Source of the DNA: Metapseudomonas resinovorans DSM 21078
Lineage (GTDB): Bacteria > Pseudomonadota > Gammaproteobacteria > Pseudomonadales > Pseudomonadaceae
Direction of reading: 5' to 3'
NCBI RefSeq assembly: GCF_000423545.1
Contig: NZ_AUIE01000024.1
Span: forward strand, 57,284-121,283
Length of the DNA stretch: 64,000 nt
This document shows, piece after piece, positions 28,148 to 38,992 of the stretch (its first letter is position 1; every line of letters starts with the position of its first letter). A program made the translations under genes and the position numbers. The notes under the pieces are model-generated. The model was not told the origin of the DNA. It saw only the letters and a program-made list of their open reading frames with translations, and ran no database searches.

Positions 28148-28759
28148 ATGCTGAAACTGACGCACCGCCAAGCCGAGATTCTCGCATTCATCAAGCGCTG
28201 CCTTGAAGATAACGGCTTCCCCCCGACCCGGGCGGAAATTGCCCAAGAACTCGGTTTCAAGTCGCCAAACGCCGCCGAGGAGCACCTCAAGGCACTCGCC
28301 CGCAAAGGCGCCATCGAGATGACCCCGGGCGCATCCCGCGGCATCCGCATCCCTGGCTTCGAGCCTGGTAGCAACGAAGACGATGGTTTGCCGGTGATCG
28401 GCCGGGTCGCCGCTGGCGCGCCGATCCTTGCCCAGCAGAACATAGAAGAATCCTGCCGCATCAATCCCGACTTCTTCCATCCCCGTGCCGACTACCTGCT
28501 GCGCGTTCGCGGCATGTCCATGAAGGACATCGGCATCTATGACGGCGACCTGCTGGCCGTACACAGCACCCGCGAAGTCCGCAACGGCCAGGTGGTGGTA
28601 GCTCGACTCGGCGAAGAAGTCACGGTCAAGCGCTTCAAACGAGAAGGCGACAAGGTCTGGTTAATCGCCGAGAACCCCGAGTTCGCCCCCATCGAAGTGA
28701 ACCTGGATGAGCAGGACCTGGTGATCGAAGGTTTGAGTGTCGGCGTGATCCGCCGCTAA
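28148..28759 (+). CDS. lexA: SOS repressor LexA
   Basis: A 203-residue repressor and self-cleaving serine protease. Winged helix DNA-binding domain in residues 1-65, cleavage site Ala89-Gly90 (VAAGAP), catalytic Ser124 and Lys161. RecA filaments stimulate self-cleavage after DNA damage and so derepress the SOS genes. ATG at 28148 is the standard start [12 protein letters not shown]. It is directly preceded by two LexA boxes and co-transcribed with sulA, ten bases downstream. Confidence 0.97.
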   Translation: MLKLTHRQAEILAFIKRCLEDNGFPPTRAEIAQELGFKSPNAAEEHLKALARKGAIEMTPGASRGIRIPGFEPGSNEDDGLPVIGRVAAGAPILAQQNIEESCRINPDFFHPRADYLLRVRGMSMKDIGIYDGDLLAVHSTREVRNGQVVVARLGEEVTVKRFKREGDKVWLIAENPEFAPIEVNLDEQDLVIEGLSVGVIRR

Positions 28760-28769
28760 AGGAGGCTCT

Positions 28770-29243
28770 ATGCAGTTCCCGCAGTCGCTTGGCCGGTCTC
28801 AGCTCCCCCTGTTCCACGACGCCATCCTGGCCACCCCCGTGGTCCCGATGCTGACCGATGTAGTGGAAGAACCCCACCCGGAAGAGCCGGAAGCCTTCAG
28901 CGAGCTCTCGCTTCGAGGCGCCACTGGGCACTGCCGAAGCCTGCTGGGGTCGGTGCTTCGGGAACTCAGCGAAGAACAGGACGCACGCTGGCTGACACTG
29001 ATCGGCGCCCCCTCCGGCCTGACCCGTGACTGGTTGCGCGAGTCCGGCCTGAACCGCGAACGCATACTGCTCCTGCAACCACGCGGCGAACAAAGCGCCC
29101 TGGAACTGGCATGCGAGGCGTTGCGATTGGGCCGCAGCCACACAGTAGTGAGCTGGCTGCAACTTGGGCAAAAGGCCAAACGCAGACTGGCCCACGCGGC
29201 ACGCGAGGGTAGCGCGCAAAGCCTTAACATTCTTCTGGGGTGA
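28770..29243 (+). CDS. sulA: SOS cell-division inhibitor SulA
   Basis: A 157-residue protein with the SulA domain (RWLTLIGAPSGLTRDWLRESGL...ILLLQPRGEQSALELACEALRLGRSHTVVSWL, residues 73-130). SulA binds FtsZ and blocks division while DNA is repaired. A strong AAAGGAGG ribosome site precedes the ATG. There is no separate SOS box; expression should come from the lexA promoter, as in other pseudomonads and unlike E. coli. Confidence 0.92.
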   Translation: MQFPQSLGRSQLPLFHDAILATPVVPMLTDVVEEPHPEEPEAFSELSLRGATGHCRSLLGSVLRELSEEQDARWLTLIGAPSGLTRDWLRESGLNRERILLLQPRGEQSALELACEALRLGRSHTVVSWLQLGQKAKRRLAHAAREGSAQSLNILLG

Positions 29244-29325
29244 TAAGGACAGCGGGCGCCAGGTGATACCTAAGGCCTTTGACATCAGACGGTAACCGAA
29301 TCAAAGGTAGATTAGGCTCCAGAAA

Positions 29326-29559
29326 TCAATGCAGAACGCGCGGACCGTCTTGATGGTCCATGTCGCCTTCGGCCAGTCGGCCAGCCATCTGCACGCCGAC
29401 ATTCAGCATGGCCTTGGCGACTTCCAGGTGATGCCCCTGAAGGAAAGCCTTGGCATCGGCAGAGAAGTCCAGCGTCACCAACGCCTCCTCGTCCTCGGCC
29501 CGGCGCAGAATAATGCGCCCATCAGGCAGCTCGACTATTTCCAGAAAGGACGTAGGCAT
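29326..29559 (-). CDS. Conserved small hypothetical protein
   Basis: A 77-residue soluble protein (FLEIVELPDGRIILRRAEDEEALVTLDFSADAKAFLQGHHLEVAKAMLNVGVQMAG). No signal peptide, membrane segment or recognised catalytic motif is visible. The beta-hairpin-like first half and amphipathic second half suggest a small folded domain. I recall a like gene beside sulA in other Pseudomonas, which supports that it is real. Confidence 0.7.
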   Translation of the reverse strand: MPTSFLEIVELPDGRIILRRAEDEEALVTLDFSADAKAFLQGHHLEVAKAMLNVGVQMAGRLAEGDMDHQDGPRVLH

Positions 29560-29630
29560 AAGTTCAAATCTCCACGAAAGGCGACCATTGTAACAGCGAG
29601 CCGCCAGTACGCCCTAGCCCATCGATCAAA

Positions 29631-30149
29631 TCAGCACTCGCTCAGGGTTTCGCGGAAACGCAAGGCAAGGGATTTCAGACTCTGTCGCCAGGACTCCAGC
29701 GTCTCCCGCGACAAAGGCGCCACCTCCTCCTCCAGACTGACTGCGGTAATCAGCGGCAGTGTGGGATCGACTTTTGCCTGCTTTGGAGCCTGCGGCGGCT
29801 GGAACAGTCCACGATACGCTGCCAAAAGCGCGGCCAACCAGGTTTCGCTTTGCTGAGCCAGCTCCACCAGCTCAGCCAGCTCCGGGCTGGGCGCGACGGC
29901 CAGCACCTCTGGGGTTAACACAAGCTCGACACGCGGCGAATTGGCCTCGGGAAGGCGGTAGTAACCCGCGATCTCATGACAAAGGCCTAGCAGCGCACCA
30001 TAAAGATGGAAGAGCGAAGCCTCACGCTCGGACTGCACCAGCGCCTGGGCATTCATCGCCCTACCCTCTTCCGCCTTGCGCCAGGACTCAAGCGACAGAC
30101 CAGCGAAAAAGAGTTTCTGGTTGGTGCGGGTATAAAGCTCATGGGCCAT
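29631..30149 (-). CDS. Conserved hypothetical protein (DUF6586-like)
   Basis: A 172-residue, probably all-helical cytosolic protein starting MAHELYTRTNQKLFFAGLSLESWRKAE. It has the length and motifs of the Pseudomonas DUF6586 family as I remember it; function unknown. The ATG at 30149 is preferred over an upstream start at 30164. It lies between topA (66 bases away, same strand) and the previous hypothetical gene. Confidence 0.72.
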   Translation of the reverse strand: MAHELYTRTNQKLFFAGLSLESWRKAEEGRAMNAQALVQSEREASLFHLYGALLGLCHEIAGYYRLPEANSPRVELVLTPEVLAVAPSPELAELVELAQQSETWLAALLAAYRGLFQPPQAPKQAKVDPTLPLITAVSLEEEVAPLSRETLESWRQSLKSLALRFRETLSEC

Positions 30150-30215
30150 GACGGCACCCTCCACAGGGGACTCGGGCAGTATATGCGCGCCCGGATCCGG
30201 GCGCGCTGCAGTCGG

Positions 30216-32822
30216 TCAGCGCTTATCTTCGACCTTCCACTTGCCGCCATCGTAGAAGGCGCGCCAGCCAGTGGGCTTACCTTCGACCTCAGTCTGTACG
30301 TACTGCTCCTTGGTCTTGCGACTGAATCGGATCACCGACGGACGCCCTTCAGGGTCTTTCGTCGGCGCATCCAGCAGGTAGTGGTACTTGGCGTCCAGCT
30401 CATCCTTGTGGGGGATCAGCTCCTTCACCAACGGGGCGCGGGTTTCACGGTTCTTTGGGAACTGGCTGGCTGCCAGGAAAAGCCCCGAAGCGCCATCACG
30501 CAGCACATAGATATCGTCGACCTTCTCGCACTTCAGCTCAGGCATGCGGATCGGGTCGATCTTCGGCGGCGCCGCCTCGCCACTCTTCAGCAGCTTGCGG
30601 GTGTTCTTGCAACTGGCATTGGTACAGCCAAAGAACTTGCCGAAACGACCTGTCTTGAGCTGCATCTCGCTGCCGCATTTGTCGCACTCAAGGCTCGGAC
30701 CTTCGTAGCCCTTGATGCGATACTGACCCTGCTCGATCTCGTAGCCCGAGCAATCCGGGTTGTTACCGCAGATATGCAGTTTGCGAGTCTCGTCCAGCAG
30801 ATAGGCGTCCATCGCAGTGGAGCAGATCGGGCAACGGTGCTTGCCACGCAACACGCGAGATTCGGACTCCCCCTCATCATCCGCGGCGATCTCATCACCC
30901 GGCACCAGGTTGATCGTGGCCTTGCAGCGCTCTTTCGGCGGCAGACTGTAGCCGGAGCAGCCAAGAAACACGCCAGTGGACGCAGTACGGATCATCATCG
31001 GGCGACCGCATTCGCGGCAGGCGATGTCGGTCAAAGTCGGCTGGTTGGCGCGCATGCCATTGTCGGCGCCTTCGGCCAGCTCCAGCTTTTTCTTGAAGTC
31101 GCCGTAGAACTCGTCCAGCAGATGCTTCCAGTCGCGCTCACCCTGAGCCACATCGTCCAGATGCTCTTCCATACCGGCGGTGAAGCCATAGTCCATCAGG
31201 TTGGCGAAGCTTTCGCTCAGACGCTCAGTGACGATGTCACCCATCTTCTCCGCGTAGAAACGGCGGTTATGTACCGTCACGTAACCACGCTCCTGGATGG
31301 TGGAGATGATCGCCGCGTAGGTGGATGGACGGCCGATGCCACGCTTTTCGAGTTCCTTGACCAGACTGGCCTCGGAATAGCGCGCTGGCGGCTTGGTGAA
31401 GTGCTGACTGGGCTCGAGAGTGTGCAGTTTGAGCAGCTCGCCCTCCGTCATTTCCGGCAGCACGTCGTCCTCGCCCGGCTTGCTCTGCTGCGGCAGAACG
31501 CGGGTGTAACCATCGAACTTGAGGATGCGGCCCTTCGCGCGCAGCTCGAACTTGCTGGCAGTGACGCTGACGCTGGTGGACAGGTATTCGGCCGGCGGCA
31601 TCTGGCAGGCCACGAACTGGCGCCAGATCAGGTCGTACAGGCGCTCGGCGTCACGCTCCATGCCGGACAGCTGGTTCGGGCGCAGGTTGACATCAGACGG
31701 GCGAATCGCCTCGTGAGCCTCCTGGGCGCCTTCTTTGCTGGAATAGACGTTCGCCTTGGCCGGCAGGTACTTCTGACCGAACTCACCCTCGATGAAGTCA
31801 CGCACCATGGAAATGGCGTCGGCCGAGAGATTGGTCGAGTCAGTACGCATATAGGTGATGTAGCCGGCCTCGTAGAGACGCTGCGCCATCATCATGGTTT
31901 TCTTCACCCCGAAGCCCAGCCGATTGCTCGCGGCCTGCTGCAGGGTAGAGGTGATGAAGGGCGCGGACGGGCGACTGGATGTCGGCTTGTCCTCGCGCCT
32001 GGCCACGGTGTAGCTGGAGGCCTTGAGCTTCTCCAGGGCCGCCATGGCCTGGGCTTCATTGAGCGGCTTGAAGGCCTCGCCATTCTCACGGGCCACTTCG
32101 AAGCGCACCTTGGCGCCCTTGGTGGTGCCGAGGTCGGCATGCACTTCCCAGTACTCTTCCGGAACGAAGGCGCGAATCTCGCGCTCGCGCTCCACTACCA
32201 GCTTCACTGCTACGGACTGCACGCGGCCAGCGGACAGGCCGCGGGCGATCTTCTGCCAAAGCAGCGGCGAGACCATGTAGCCCACTACACGATCGAGGAA
32301 GCGGCGAGCCTGCTGGGCGTTGACACGATTGATATCGAGATCGCCGGGCTGGGAGAAGGCCTCCTGGATGGCCTTCTTGGTGATTTCGTTGAACACCACG
32401 CGCTTGTAGCGGCTGTCATCGCCACCGATGGATTCCCGCAGGTGCCAGGCGATGGCCTCCCCTTCGCGGTCCAAGTCGGTTGCGAGATAAATGGTGTCGG
32501 CATCCTTGGCCAGGCGGCGCAATTCCTCAATCACCTTTTCCTTGCCGGGCAGGATCTCGTACTTGGCCTTCCAGCCGTGGTCCGGATCGACGCCCATACG
32601 GGCAACCAGCTGGCGCTTGGCCTTTTCCTTGGCGGACAGGGCGGGAGCTTCAGCAGCGGCCTTGCCACGCTTGGCCGGCTCTTTGGCGGTACTCGCCGAA
32701 CCGCTGGTGGGGAGGTCACGGATATGGCCGATGCTCGACTTCACCACGTACTGGTTGCCCAGGTACTTGTTGATGGTCTTGGCCTTGGCCGGGGATTCCA
32801 CGATGACCAGCGATTTGCCCAT
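30216..32822 (-). CDS. topA: DNA topoisomerase I (type IA)
   Basis: An 868-residue enzyme relaxing negative supercoils. Toprim domain at the N-terminus ([31 protein letters not shown] at about 113-125), catalytic Tyr324 in [10 protein letters not shown], and C-terminal zinc-ribbon repeats with CxxC pairs (for example [24 protein letters not shown]) between about 600 and 745, followed by a basic tail. All catalytic parts are intact. Near-consensus promoter upstream. Confidence 0.96.
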   Translation of the reverse strand: MGKSLVIVESPAKAKTINKYLGNQYVVKSSIGHIRDLPTSGSASTAKEPAKRGKAAAEAPALSAKEKAKRQLVARMGVDPDHGWKAKYEILPGKEKVIEELRRLAKDADTIYLATDLDREGEAIAWHLRESIGGDDSRYKRVVFNEITKKAIQEAFSQPGDLDINRVNAQQARRFLDRVVGYMVSPLLWQKIARGLSAGRVQSVAVKLVVEREREIRAFVPEEYWEVHADLGTTKGAKVRFEVARENGEAFKPLNEAQAMAALEKLKASSYTVARREDKPTSSRPSAPFITSTLQQAASNRLGFGVKKTMMMAQRLYEAGYITYMRTDSTNLSADAISMVRDFIEGEFGQKYLPAKANVYSSKEGAQEAHEAIRPSDVNLRPNQLSGMERDAERLYDLIWRQFVACQMPPAEYLSTSVSVTASKFELRAKGRILKFDGYTRVLPQQSKPGEDDVLPEMTEGELLKLHTLEPSQHFTKPPARYSEASLVKELEKRGIGRPSTYAAIISTIQERGYVTVHNRRFYAEKMGDIVTERLSESFANLMDYGFTAGMEEHLDDVAQGERDWKHLLDEFYGDFKKKLELAEGADNGMRANQPTLTDIACRECGRPMMIRTASTGVFLGCSGYSLPPKERCKATINLVPGDEIAADDEGESESRVLRGKHRCPICSTAMDAYLLDETRKLHICGNNPDCSGYEIEQGQYRIKGYEGPSLECDKCGSEMQLKTGRFGKFFGCTNASCKNTRKLLKSGEAAPPKIDPIRMPELKCEKVDDIYVLRDGASGLFLAASQFPKNRETRAPLVKELIPHKDELDAKYHYLLDAPTKDPEGRPSVIRFSRKTKEQYVQTEVEGKPTGWRAFYDGGKWKVEDKR

Positions 32823-32884
32823 GGATCGGTGTGTTCCTGAATGAAATATTTAAAAAGCGGGAGCCGCCTGTCGCGGCACCGCTA

Positions 32885-32912
32885 TATATAGTGGCCAGCG
32901 CAGCGCGGTCAA
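32885..32912 (-). promoter_or_regulatory. topA promoter
   Basis: Minus strand: -35 TTGACC (32912-32907), 16-base spacer and -10 TATATA (32890-32885) inside a TATATATA run, followed by a GC-rich start region, a layout common for supercoiling-sensitive promoters. Confidence 0.6.
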
Positions 32913-32939
32913 GCGCGCCCCTGGCCCTGTCCACGCCCC

Positions 32940-33176
32940 TCAGGGCTGCGGAAAGGGATCTGGCTCGGCACTCACCAAAGCGAAGCGCGCGATCTGCTCG
33001 CCGTCCACCTGAACCGTCTCGGTGAACATGCTGAGCGGACGCACCCAAAGGCCGTACTCACCGTAAAGGGCCTGGTAAACCACCAGCGCCTCCTCGGTTT
33101 CGGAGTGCCGGGCAATACCTATGACCCTGTATTGCTGACCTTTGTAGTGACGATAGAGACCCGGTTGCAGGCTCAT
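32940..33176 (-). CDS. DUF1653 protein
   Basis: A 78-residue protein covering the whole DUF1653 domain (GLYRHYKGQQYRVIGIARHSETEEALVVYQALYGEYGLWVRPLSMFTETV). The family occurs widely in bacteria as a small beta-rich domain of unknown function. ATG at 33176 gives the standard MSLQPGLYRHYKG start; a frame upstream to 33224 is discarded. It is upstream of topA on the same strand. Confidence 0.85.
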   Translation of the reverse strand: MSLQPGLYRHYKGQQYRVIGIARHSETEEALVVYQALYGEYGLWVRPLSMFTETVQVDGEQIARFALVSAEPDPFPQP

Positions 33177-33294
33177 GGTTGCCTCACAGTGATGAATGCA
33201 GGCTATCCCGCAAAGGTTGCGCATGGTGCCGCTTCATTCGGCCCGAGGCCAGCCCTTGAGAGAAATTTCCTGCGAAGTTTCTCCACATAAAAGC

Positions 33295-33321
33295 AAAAAC
33301 CGGGGCACAAGGCCCCGGTTT
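33295..33321 (-). terminator. Terminator of the fadBA operon
   Basis: Stem AAACCGGGGC with complement around a 5-base loop, then TTTTTGCTTTT on the minus strand, 18 bases after the fadA stop. Confidence 0.88.
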
Positions 33322-33338
33322 CCTCATCTCCGCTACGC

Positions 33339-34529
<1,191 letters not shown>

Positions 34530-34533
34530 TCAA

Positions 34534-36681
34534 TTAGCCGAAAAACTTCTGGCCGTTCTTGGCCATTTCGCGAAGCTTGGCGGTCGGGTGATACAGCGCG
34601 CCCAGGTCGGCGTACTTGTCGGCCATGGCTACGAATTCGGCCACACCGACGCTGTCGATGTAGCGCAGCGCACCACCACGGAAGGGCGGGAAGCCGATGC
34701 CGTAGATCAGGCCCATGTCGGCCTCGGCAGCCGTCGCTACGATGCCATCTTCCAGGCAACGTACGGTTTCCAGGCACAGCGGGATCATCATGAAGTTGAT
34801 GATGTCTTCGTCAGTCAGCTCGCGCTGCTCCTTGACGATCGACTTCAGCACTTCATAGGCAACCGGATCGGTAACCTTTTTCGGCTTGCCGCGTTTGTCG
34901 GTTTCGTAGGCGTAGAAGCCCTTGCCGTTCTTCTGGCCCAGGCGATTGGCTTCGTACATCACGTCGACGGCCGTCTTGCCTTCAACCGCCATGCGATCCG
35001 GGAAGCCTTCGGCCATCACATCGCGACCGTGGTGACCGGTGTCGATGCCGACAACGTCGGACAAGTAGGCCGGACCCATGGGCCAGCCGAACTTCTCCAT
35101 GATCTTGTCGATTCGTACGAAGTCGACGCCGAACTCCAACAGCTTGGCGAAGCCACCGAAATACGGGAACAGGACGCGGTTGACGAGGAAGCCGGGGCAG
35201 TCGTTGACCACGATCGGGTTCTTGCCCATTTTCTTGGCGTAGGCAACGGTGGTGGCAACGGCCACTTCGCTGGACTTCTCGCCACGGATCACTTCCACCA
35301 GCGGCATCATGTGCACCGGGTTGAAGAAGTGCATGCCGACGAAGTTCTCCGGGCGCTTCAGGGCTTGAGCCAGGTAGCTGATGGAGATGGTGGAGGTGTT
35401 CGAGGCGATGATGGCGTCTTCACGCACATGGCCTTCCACCTCGGCCAGCACGGCATGCTTGACCTTCGGGTTCTCGACCACAGCCTCGACCACGATGTCG
35501 ACATTGCCGAAGTCGCCGTAGGACATGGTCGGACGAATCGCGTTCAGCGCTTCAGCCATCTTCTCAGGCTTCATGCGGCCCTTCTCGACGCGCTTGCCGA
35601 GCAGCTTGGACGCTTCCTGCAGGCCCATCTGGATACCCTCTTCGCGGATATCCTTCATCAGGATCGGAGTGCCCTTCGAGGCGGACTGGTAGGCGATGCC
35701 GCCACCCATGATGCCAGCGCCGAGAACAGCAGCCAGCTTCACGTCCTTGGCAGCTTCGTCGTACTGCTTGCCCTTCTTCTTCAGTTCCTGGTCATTCAGG
35801 AACAGTCCGATCAGGCTGGTGGCGACCGAAGTCTTGGCCAGTTTCACGAAACCGGCTGCCTCGACTTCCAGCGCCTTCTCGCGACCGAAGTTGGCGGCCT
35901 TCTGAATGGTCTTGATGGCTTCTACCGGGGCCGGGTAGTTCGGACCGGCCTGGCCGGCAACGAAACCCTTGGCGGTCTCGAAGGCCATCATCTGTTCGAT
36001 GGCGTTGAGCTTGAGCTTTTCCAGCTTCGGCTGACGCTTGGCCTTGAAGTCCAGCTCGCCGGCAATGGCGCGCTTGACCAGGTCCAGGGCACCGGCCTGC
36101 AGCAGCTCGGGAGCGACCACGGCGTCGACGGCGCCGACTTTCAGTGCGTCTTCGGCGCGGTTCTCCTTACCGGAGGCGATCCACTCGATGGCGTTGTCGG
36201 TGCCGATGATGCGCGGCAGACGCACGGTGCCGCCGAAGCCTGGGTAGATGCCCAGCTTGACTTCCGGCAGGCCGATCTTGGCGACGGTGCTCATCACGCG
36301 GTAGTCGGCTGCCAGGCACATTTCCAGGCCGCCACCCAGGGCGATGCCATTGATAGCGACAACGGTGGGAACTTCGAGGTCTTCGAACGCGCTGAAGATC
36401 TTGTTGGCTTCGAGGTTGCCGGCCACCAGTTCTTCGTCAGGCAACTGGAAGTTGTCGACGAATTCAGTGATATCGGCGCCGACGATGAATACGTCCTTGC
36501 CGCTGCTGACGATCACGCCCTTGACCGAAGCATCGGCCTTGATGGCTGCGACTGCATCACGCAGTTCGTTCAGGGTGAGACGGTTGAACTTGTTGACGGA
36601 CTCACCCTTGAGGTCGAACTTCAGTTCGACGATACCGCCCTCAAGAGCCTTAACCGTGATGGCTTTACCTTCGTAAATCAT
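34534..36681 (-). CDS. fadB: Multifunctional fatty-acid oxidation protein FadB (alpha subunit)
   Basis: A 715-residue bifunctional enzyme: an N-terminal crotonase domain (enoyl-CoA hydratase/isomerase; [20 protein letters not shown] at about 105-124) and a C-terminal 3-hydroxyacyl-CoA dehydrogenase with the Rossmann motif [12 protein letters not shown] near 320 and two C-terminal 3HCDH domains. ATG at 36681 has GGAG eight bases before it and gives [16 protein letters not shown]; the TTG one codon upstream is discarded. First gene of the operon, with a possible PsrA box about 165 bases upstream. Confidence 0.96.
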   Translation of the reverse strand: MIYEGKAITVKALEGGIVELKFDLKGESVNKFNRLTLNELRDAVAAIKADASVKGVIVSSGKDVFIVGADITEFVDNFQLPDEELVAGNLEANKIFSAFEDLEVPTVVAINGIALGGGLEMCLAADYRVMSTVAKIGLPEVKLGIYPGFGGTVRLPRIIGTDNAIEWIASGKENRAEDALKVGAVDAVVAPELLQAGALDLVKRAIAGELDFKAKRQPKLEKLKLNAIEQMMAFETAKGFVAGQAGPNYPAPVEAIKTIQKAANFGREKALEVEAAGFVKLAKTSVATSLIGLFLNDQELKKKGKQYDEAAKDVKLAAVLGAGIMGGGIAYQSASKGTPILMKDIREEGIQMGLQEASKLLGKRVEKGRMKPEKMAEALNAIRPTMSYGDFGNVDIVVEAVVENPKVKHAVLAEVEGHVREDAIIASNTSTISISYLAQALKRPENFVGMHFFNPVHMMPLVEVIRGEKSSEVAVATTVAYAKKMGKNPIVVNDCPGFLVNRVLFPYFGGFAKLLEFGVDFVRIDKIMEKFGWPMGPAYLSDVVGIDTGHHGRDVMAEGFPDRMAVEGKTAVDVMYEANRLGQKNGKGFYAYETDKRGKPKKVTDPVAYEVLKSIVKEQRELTDEDIINFMMIPLCLETVRCLEDGIVATAAEADMGLIYGIGFPPFRGGALRYIDSVGVAEFVAMADKYADLGALYHPTAKLREMAKNGQKFFG

Positions 36682-37152
36682 CAACTGATCTCCACGGTTT
36701 GGGAAACTGGACTGTACGCGTCAGAGCCAACCGGCGGACTCGCCTCCGGCGCTGCCGGAGCATAGTCCTGATCGGTCCGGCACACCCACCGACGCGATAT
36801 TCGGGCAGCATCGGAAGCGTCTGACAAGACAAACGCTCGATTCATACGCCCGTTTGATTTGGGTGAGCGGAGATTCAGGGAAAAGTCCGCTCTTGTCAAT
36901 CTCGCAACGTGACCGACCAGCCACGATGGAAAGGCTCTGCCCCCAGCCTCGCCACCGCGTGAACACGAAAGCAGGTGAAGATTCATACGAATGATCGCGA
37001 CCTATCACGATCACCGCTGATAGACGGAAAAGTCCCCGGAACGCCGCTGGCAAATTGCCTGCGCCACGGGTACATTCGTGCCACTCGCACCCGTCAGGTT
37101 TCGAGCGCCATAACAACAACAATCAAGGCCAATGGCCCACGGAGAAGCACCA
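36682..37152. other. Intergenic region between divergent fadB and an exported helical protein gene
   Basis: This 471-base stretch contains the presumed fadBA promoter and PsrA-like box (36843-36899). The rest, toward the gene at 37153, has no convincing open frame of its own. A GGAG ribosome site lies eight bases before the start at 37153. Confidence 0.55.
36843..36899 (-). promoter_or_regulatory. Candidate fadBA promoter with a PsrA-like operator
   Basis: Minus strand: -35 TTGACA (36899-36894) with a weak -10 GAATCT (36876-36871) at 17 bases. Downstream, CATAC-GCCC-GTTTG (36843-36856) is one mismatch from the PsrA consensus. It lies within a larger imperfect palindrome with CAAACG and CGTTTG arms at 36830-36856. 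Position near +10 to +25 fits repression. The -10 is poor, so the exact start is uncertain. Confidence 0.5.
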
Positions 37153-37959
37153 ATGACGAGCCGCTTGCTTGCCATTCTGCTGGGTACCCTGCTTACCCTT
37201 CCCGCCTTCGCTTCCGCCCAAGCCACCCCCGCGGACAGCCTCCTCAAGCTCCATCAGATGCGCCTGGCCGCCCAGCGCAGCCTCGGCGACTTCTATATGT
37301 ACAACGGCATGGAAGGTGACCAGCGCTACGCGCGCCTGATCGACGAGTCGGTGCAGAAAGCCAATGCCCGCCTGAACGAACTGGGGGAAATGCCCGGAGA
37401 AGCCTCGAAGGCCCTGCGCGCGCAGTTGGCGCAGGAATGGCAGAACTACAACAGCGAATTGACCGGCCTGGTCACCTCCCTCAAGCAGCAGGGCTATACC
37501 GACCTGCAGCCGGTGGCCGACTTGACCGAACGCAACAAGCGCCTGATGGAGCTCTCCAACGAGCTTTACGCCAGAATCCAGCAGGAAAGCGCCACCCAGG
37601 TACCCCCCCTGACCCAGCGCAGCCGCGACCAGAGTCTGCTGATGCAGTCCATAGCGGTGGACTACGCCTCACGCAGCGCCTCCATCGGTGGCAGTTTCAT
37701 CGGTGGCAACGGCGGCAAGGCAATCGACGAACTGGCCGGAGAGTTCGCCAGCCAGCTCGCCAGCCTGGAACAGGCACCGCAGAACACGCCGGAAATCCGC
37801 CAAGCGCTGGATGGCATCAGCACCAAGTGGCGCTACATCGAGAAATCGCTGAAACACTACAACGAGAACAGCGTTCCATTCCTCATCAACAAGTACTCGG
37901 ATCGCATCATCGACGGCCTCGAAGACGTCTCCGCCCGCTATTCGGCCGCCCAGAGCTGA
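37153..37959 (+). CDS. Exported helical protein of unknown function
   Basis: A 268-residue protein with a signal peptide (cleavage likely after ASA near residue 22), then an almost wholly helical periplasmic part (SLLKLHQMRLAAQRSLGDFYMYNGMEGDQRYARLIDESVQKANARLNELGEMPG...). The look is of a four-helix-bundle sensor domain such as the PilJ N-terminal type, but no transmembrane return or signalling domain follows. I recall a homologue near PA3015 with no assigned function. ATG at 37153 is chosen because GGAG sits eight bases before it. Confidence 0.75.
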   Translation: MTSRLLAILLGTLLTLPAFASAQATPADSLLKLHQMRLAAQRSLGDFYMYNGMEGDQRYARLIDESVQKANARLNELGEMPGEASKALRAQLAQEWQNYNSELTGLVTSLKQQGYTDLQPVADLTERNKRLMELSNELYARIQQESATQVPPLTQRSRDQSLLMQSIAVDYASRSASIGGSFIGGNGGKAIDELAGEFASQLASLEQAPQNTPEIRQALDGISTKWRYIEKSLKHYNENSVPFLINKYSDRIIDGLEDVSARYSAAQS

Positions 37960-37972
37960 AGCGCCGGCAATC

Positions 37973-37997
37973 GGCGCAACGGCAACGCCGTTGCGCC
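37973..37997. repeat. Perfect inverted repeat between convergent genes
   Basis: GGCGCAACGGC and its complement around AAC. It can form an 11-bp hairpin but has no T run, so it may be a weak terminator or an mRNA-end stabiliser. Confidence 0.45.
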
Positions 37998-38003
37998 CGC
38001 TCC

Positions 38004-38438
38004 TCAGGCCAGCGCCTTCAGCGTGTCGGCGATGCGCTGCAGGTCTTCCACCGTGCCGCGCTCGCCCCAGTAGAGGGCAACCATCTGCGAACTTGCTTCA
38101 ACTTTGTAGACATCCTTCGGCAGACCGCCCAGATGTGCCAGCAATGTCGCGTCCTCGCAGGGCTCACGCCACTGGTTCAGCCACGTACCGGGCTCGCTCT
38201 GCCAATAGCACCAGGCCTCGCGCCCACGCAGACGCGGCCGGTGGTACTGGGCGCAGGAATGCGGCGGCTCCTGGACCAGCCAGTGGGGCCAGTCCTGGCG
38301 CGACAGCTGCATGGCCAGCCCCATGCGCCGCGCCTGCAGGCGCAGCTCCATGCGCCCCCGCTGCCCCTTCGACGGAACCAGCCAGACCAAGGGGCTGACC
38401 ACCGCCAGGAGGAGCAATAGGACGATCCAGAAGGTCAT
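38004..38438 (-). CDS. Membrane-anchored hypothetical protein
   Basis: A 144-residue protein with one N-terminal membrane helix (residues 3-21, WIVLLLLLAVVSPLVWLV) and a soluble part of about 120 residues facing most likely the cytoplasm, since KGQRGR follows the helix. Trp-rich stretches (DWPHWLVQEPP, WCYWQSEPGTWLNQWREP) stand out. No family recognised beyond other Pseudomonas hypothetical proteins. Confidence 0.72.
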   Translation of the reverse strand: MTFWIVLLLLLAVVSPLVWLVPSKGQRGRMELRLQARRMGLAMQLSRQDWPHWLVQEPPHSCAQYHRPRLRGREAWCYWQSEPGTWLNQWREPCEDATLLAHLGGLPKDVYKVEASSQMVALYWGERGTVEDLQRIADTLKALA

Positions 38439-38524
38439 ATCGGTTATCCCCGCGCAAAAGCCTGTGTTAAACGTTCCGGCCAGCCATACTTGTGATCATG
38501 CGCAACCTTGAGGAGGAGTCACCC

Positions 38525-38965
38525 ATGCCCTACCAGCACATTCTGGTCGCTGTCGACCTGACCGATGAATGCCATCCGGTGGTGCGTCGTGCCCAGGCGC
38601 TGGCCCAGGCCAGCCATGCCAAGCTGTCGCTGGTGCACATAGTCGAGCCCATGGCCATGGCCTTCGGCGGTGACGTACCGATGGACCTTTCCATGCTCCA
38701 GCAGCAGCAGTTCGAGCAGGCCCGCGAACGCCTGCAGACCTTCGCCGGCATCTACTCCGAGCTGACCGCTGACCAGCGCCACCTGGCGTACGGCCAGCCT
38801 CGGCAGGAAATCCACCGCCTCGCGGAGGAACAGGGCTGCGACCTGATCGTCGTTGGCAGCCATGGTCGCCACGGTCTCGCCCTGCTACTCGGCTCCACCG
38901 CCAATGACGTCCTCCATGGCGCCCCCTGCGACGTGCTGGCGGTGCGCCTGAAGAACCCTGAATAG
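38525..38965 (+). CDS. Universal stress protein, UspA family
   Basis: A 146-residue single Usp domain: YQHILVAVDLTDE at the N-terminus and the nucleotide-binding loop VVGSHGRHGLALLLGST at about 115-131. Such proteins rise in stationary phase and under anaerobic or other stress. ATG at 38525 is preceded by GAGGAGGAG. Monocistronic by context. Confidence 0.9.
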   Translation: MPYQHILVAVDLTDECHPVVRRAQALAQASHAKLSLVHIVEPMAMAFGGDVPMDLSMLQQQQFEQARERLQTFAGIYSELTADQRHLAYGQPRQEIHRLAEEQGCDLIVVGSHGRHGLALLLGSTANDVLHGAPCDVLAVRLKNPE

Positions 38966-38992
38966 ATTGAAATAATCTGACGGGCGCGGGCT

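Noticed and set aside
30006..32840. A 944-codon open frame opposite topA.
   Set aside because: Fully antisense to topA with intact catalytic motifs; codon bias of the shadow type.
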